Origin: Symbiodinium kawagutii
Lineage: Eukaryota > Sar > Dinophyceae > Suessiales > Symbiodiniaceae
NCBI GenBank assembly: GCA_009767595.1
Contig: VSDK01016350.1
Coordinates: forward strand, 179,061 to 243,060
Reading direction: 5' to 3'
DNA: 64,000 nucleotides
The notes beneath the pieces were generated by a model. That model worked only from the letters and a program-made list of their open reading frames with translations. It searched no databases and was not told the origin of the DNA. Of the stretch, positions 62,928 through 64,000 are shown piece after piece (within the stretch, counting starts at the first letter, position 1; each line of letters starts with the position of its first letter). Both the position numbers and the translations under genes were made by a program.

Positions 62928-63107
62928 TCAGTCCATGCCCACATCCTCCTTGTAGCGCTGCAGCTGGATCTGGTGTCTCAGTGTCTGGCTGGTGGCTGCC
63001 TGCACATGTCGACCGACCAAGGCACGCCGCTCCACCAACAAAGCATTGCGCTCAGCTTCCAGAGCAGCTAAGCGTTGGTCCAATTCGCCCAAGCGCCCCG
63101 TCGTTGC
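62928..63107 (-). CDS. Coiled-coil exon, unknown protein
   Basis: After a GCACAG acceptor at 63107 the - strand encodes ~59 residues including RLGELDQRLAALEAERNALL and QTLRHQIQLQRYKEDVGMD, then TGA at 62928. The heptad-like spacing of Leu and the Glu/Arg/Gln content indicate a coiled coil. GC content is high relative to the flanks. The stop may be real, or a GAG|GA donor just before it may be used. It could be an upstream exon of the gene ending at 61560. Confidence 0.5.
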   Translation of the reverse strand, partial: ATTGRLGELDQRLAALEAERNALLVERRALVGRHVQAATSQTLRHQIQLQRYKEDVGMD

Positions 63108-64000
63108 CTGTGCACCGGCAACAAACGACATGTGATTCCTGATATCTCGATGTTGGAGATCACATTCAAACAGGCAGCTGGAAGAATGCCGCTGATTAGA
63201 AGGAAATCTGCATTCATCTGTGCAAATCAGTTTGGAATCAAGCATGTTTTGGATCATCTCACCCGTGGACAGGAATGCAATGCAAAAGGGTATTCCAAGG
63301 CATGCACAAGGATGTCTCAGCTTTCTTTTCACCAGTCTCATGTAGATATAGAGTGTTCAAAGTACCAAAAAAAAACATGTGAAAGTACAGATTATGTGCG
63401 GAATTCAATCACTTTTGATCAATAATATGTCATACGTAAATAAGTGTACAACTATAACACCATACTGGTGATTACTATTTATCAGTTAATCATCAGTAAT
63501 GAAAACATGTTTATCTATCAGGGTGTTTCTCAAAATAGGGGAACCCCCAAATCATCCATTATTAGTCATTATTAGCAACAAACCAGCTATTTTTAGGGGT
63601 CCCTATTTTGAGAAACACCCGAATCAATTAATAACTAACTGGTAATTAACTGATAAATAGCTGTAATAACTGATAATTAACTGTATTATGATGTATTATG
63701 TATCGTAATTAGCTGTAGTAACTGATAACACCTGTTCATCACAGCAGCGAATTTACCACACCAAACATCTGCGGCACCTCATCACTCCAATGAGTGTCTG
63801 GCCGTGAAGAGCAAGTGGATGCCTGGCGCCCGTTCTCCGCCATCCCAAGGTCCATGTGCTATATGTGAAATGAAAAGAACCTGATGGTTGGGTATGGTGC
63901 ATAAGCCCGCTAGAGTTGGGATATGGTGATATGGTCAAAACCTGATGGTTGATAAGCCAATCAGCTAATCCAAAATATGTGAAATCTCAAACACATGCTC
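63108..64000. other. AT-rich non-coding DNA with one MITE
   Basis: Apart from the element at 63521 I see only repeated AACTGATAATTAACTG-like motifs (63610-63730) and no supported gene. Confidence 0.5.
63521..63620. repeat. MITE-like element, family 1 (best preserved copy)
   Basis: GGGTGTTTCTCAAAATAGGG and CCCTATTTTGAGAAACACCC are perfect 20-base inverted ends; the core is ATCATCCATTATTAGTCATT and similar sequence. Confidence 0.85.

Overview
The window looks like nuclear DNA of a dinoflagellate, most likely a Symbiodiniaceae species. The evidence is direct: short exons in long introns; a reconstructable 21-exon gene in which 12 of 20 introns start with GC or GA instead of GT and 18 of 20 acceptors read AG|G; an FNQSL-type leucine-rich repeat gene; many ~90-130 bp inverted-repeat (MITE-like) elements; and GC-rich exons in AT-richer, ATCATTAACCA-type non-coding DNA. 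No rRNA, tRNA, CRISPR, operon or bacterial signal was found.

Layout. 0-1.6 kb: 3' part of a + strand low-complexity acidic protein. 1.8-2.8 kb: partial duplicate of an aminopeptidase gene. 5.7-7.45 kb: + strand multi-exon gene of unknown function. 7.9-8.8 kb: last four exons of a - strand gene, with further - strand exons to about 13 kb. 13-22 kb: poor in convincing genes, with scattered exons, MITEs and a TA-flanked terminal-inverted-repeat element. 22-35 kb: a very long + strand multi-exon locus with a methyltransferase-like segment, lysine-rich linkers and a large C-terminal domain of unknown function; its last exons sit inside a 2.7 kb pair of terminal inverted repeats. 36.8-54.8 kb: a complete - strand Xaa-Pro aminopeptidase (M24B) gene. 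Inside its eleventh intron, on the same strand, lies an intronless gene for a ubiquitin-like/LRR protein with 25 repeats. 56.5-58.45 kb: + strand gene of at least nine exons, unknown function. 58.66-60.2 kb and 60.3-63.1 kb: - strand exons of further unknown genes.

Genes alternate in strand and several pairs converge (7445/7926, 34972/36845, 58449/58660). Nothing suggests that neighbours share a pathway. The strongest functional assignment is the aminopeptidase, where all five metal ligands and the catalytic histidine can be read. The most interesting features are its non-canonical introns flanked by short direct repeats, its partial duplicate with only synonymous exon changes, the nested repeat gene, and the exon-bearing inverted-repeat element.

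Exon joins were made by eye, using reading-frame continuity and family similarity. Splice positions inside short direct repeats are ambiguous by a few bases.
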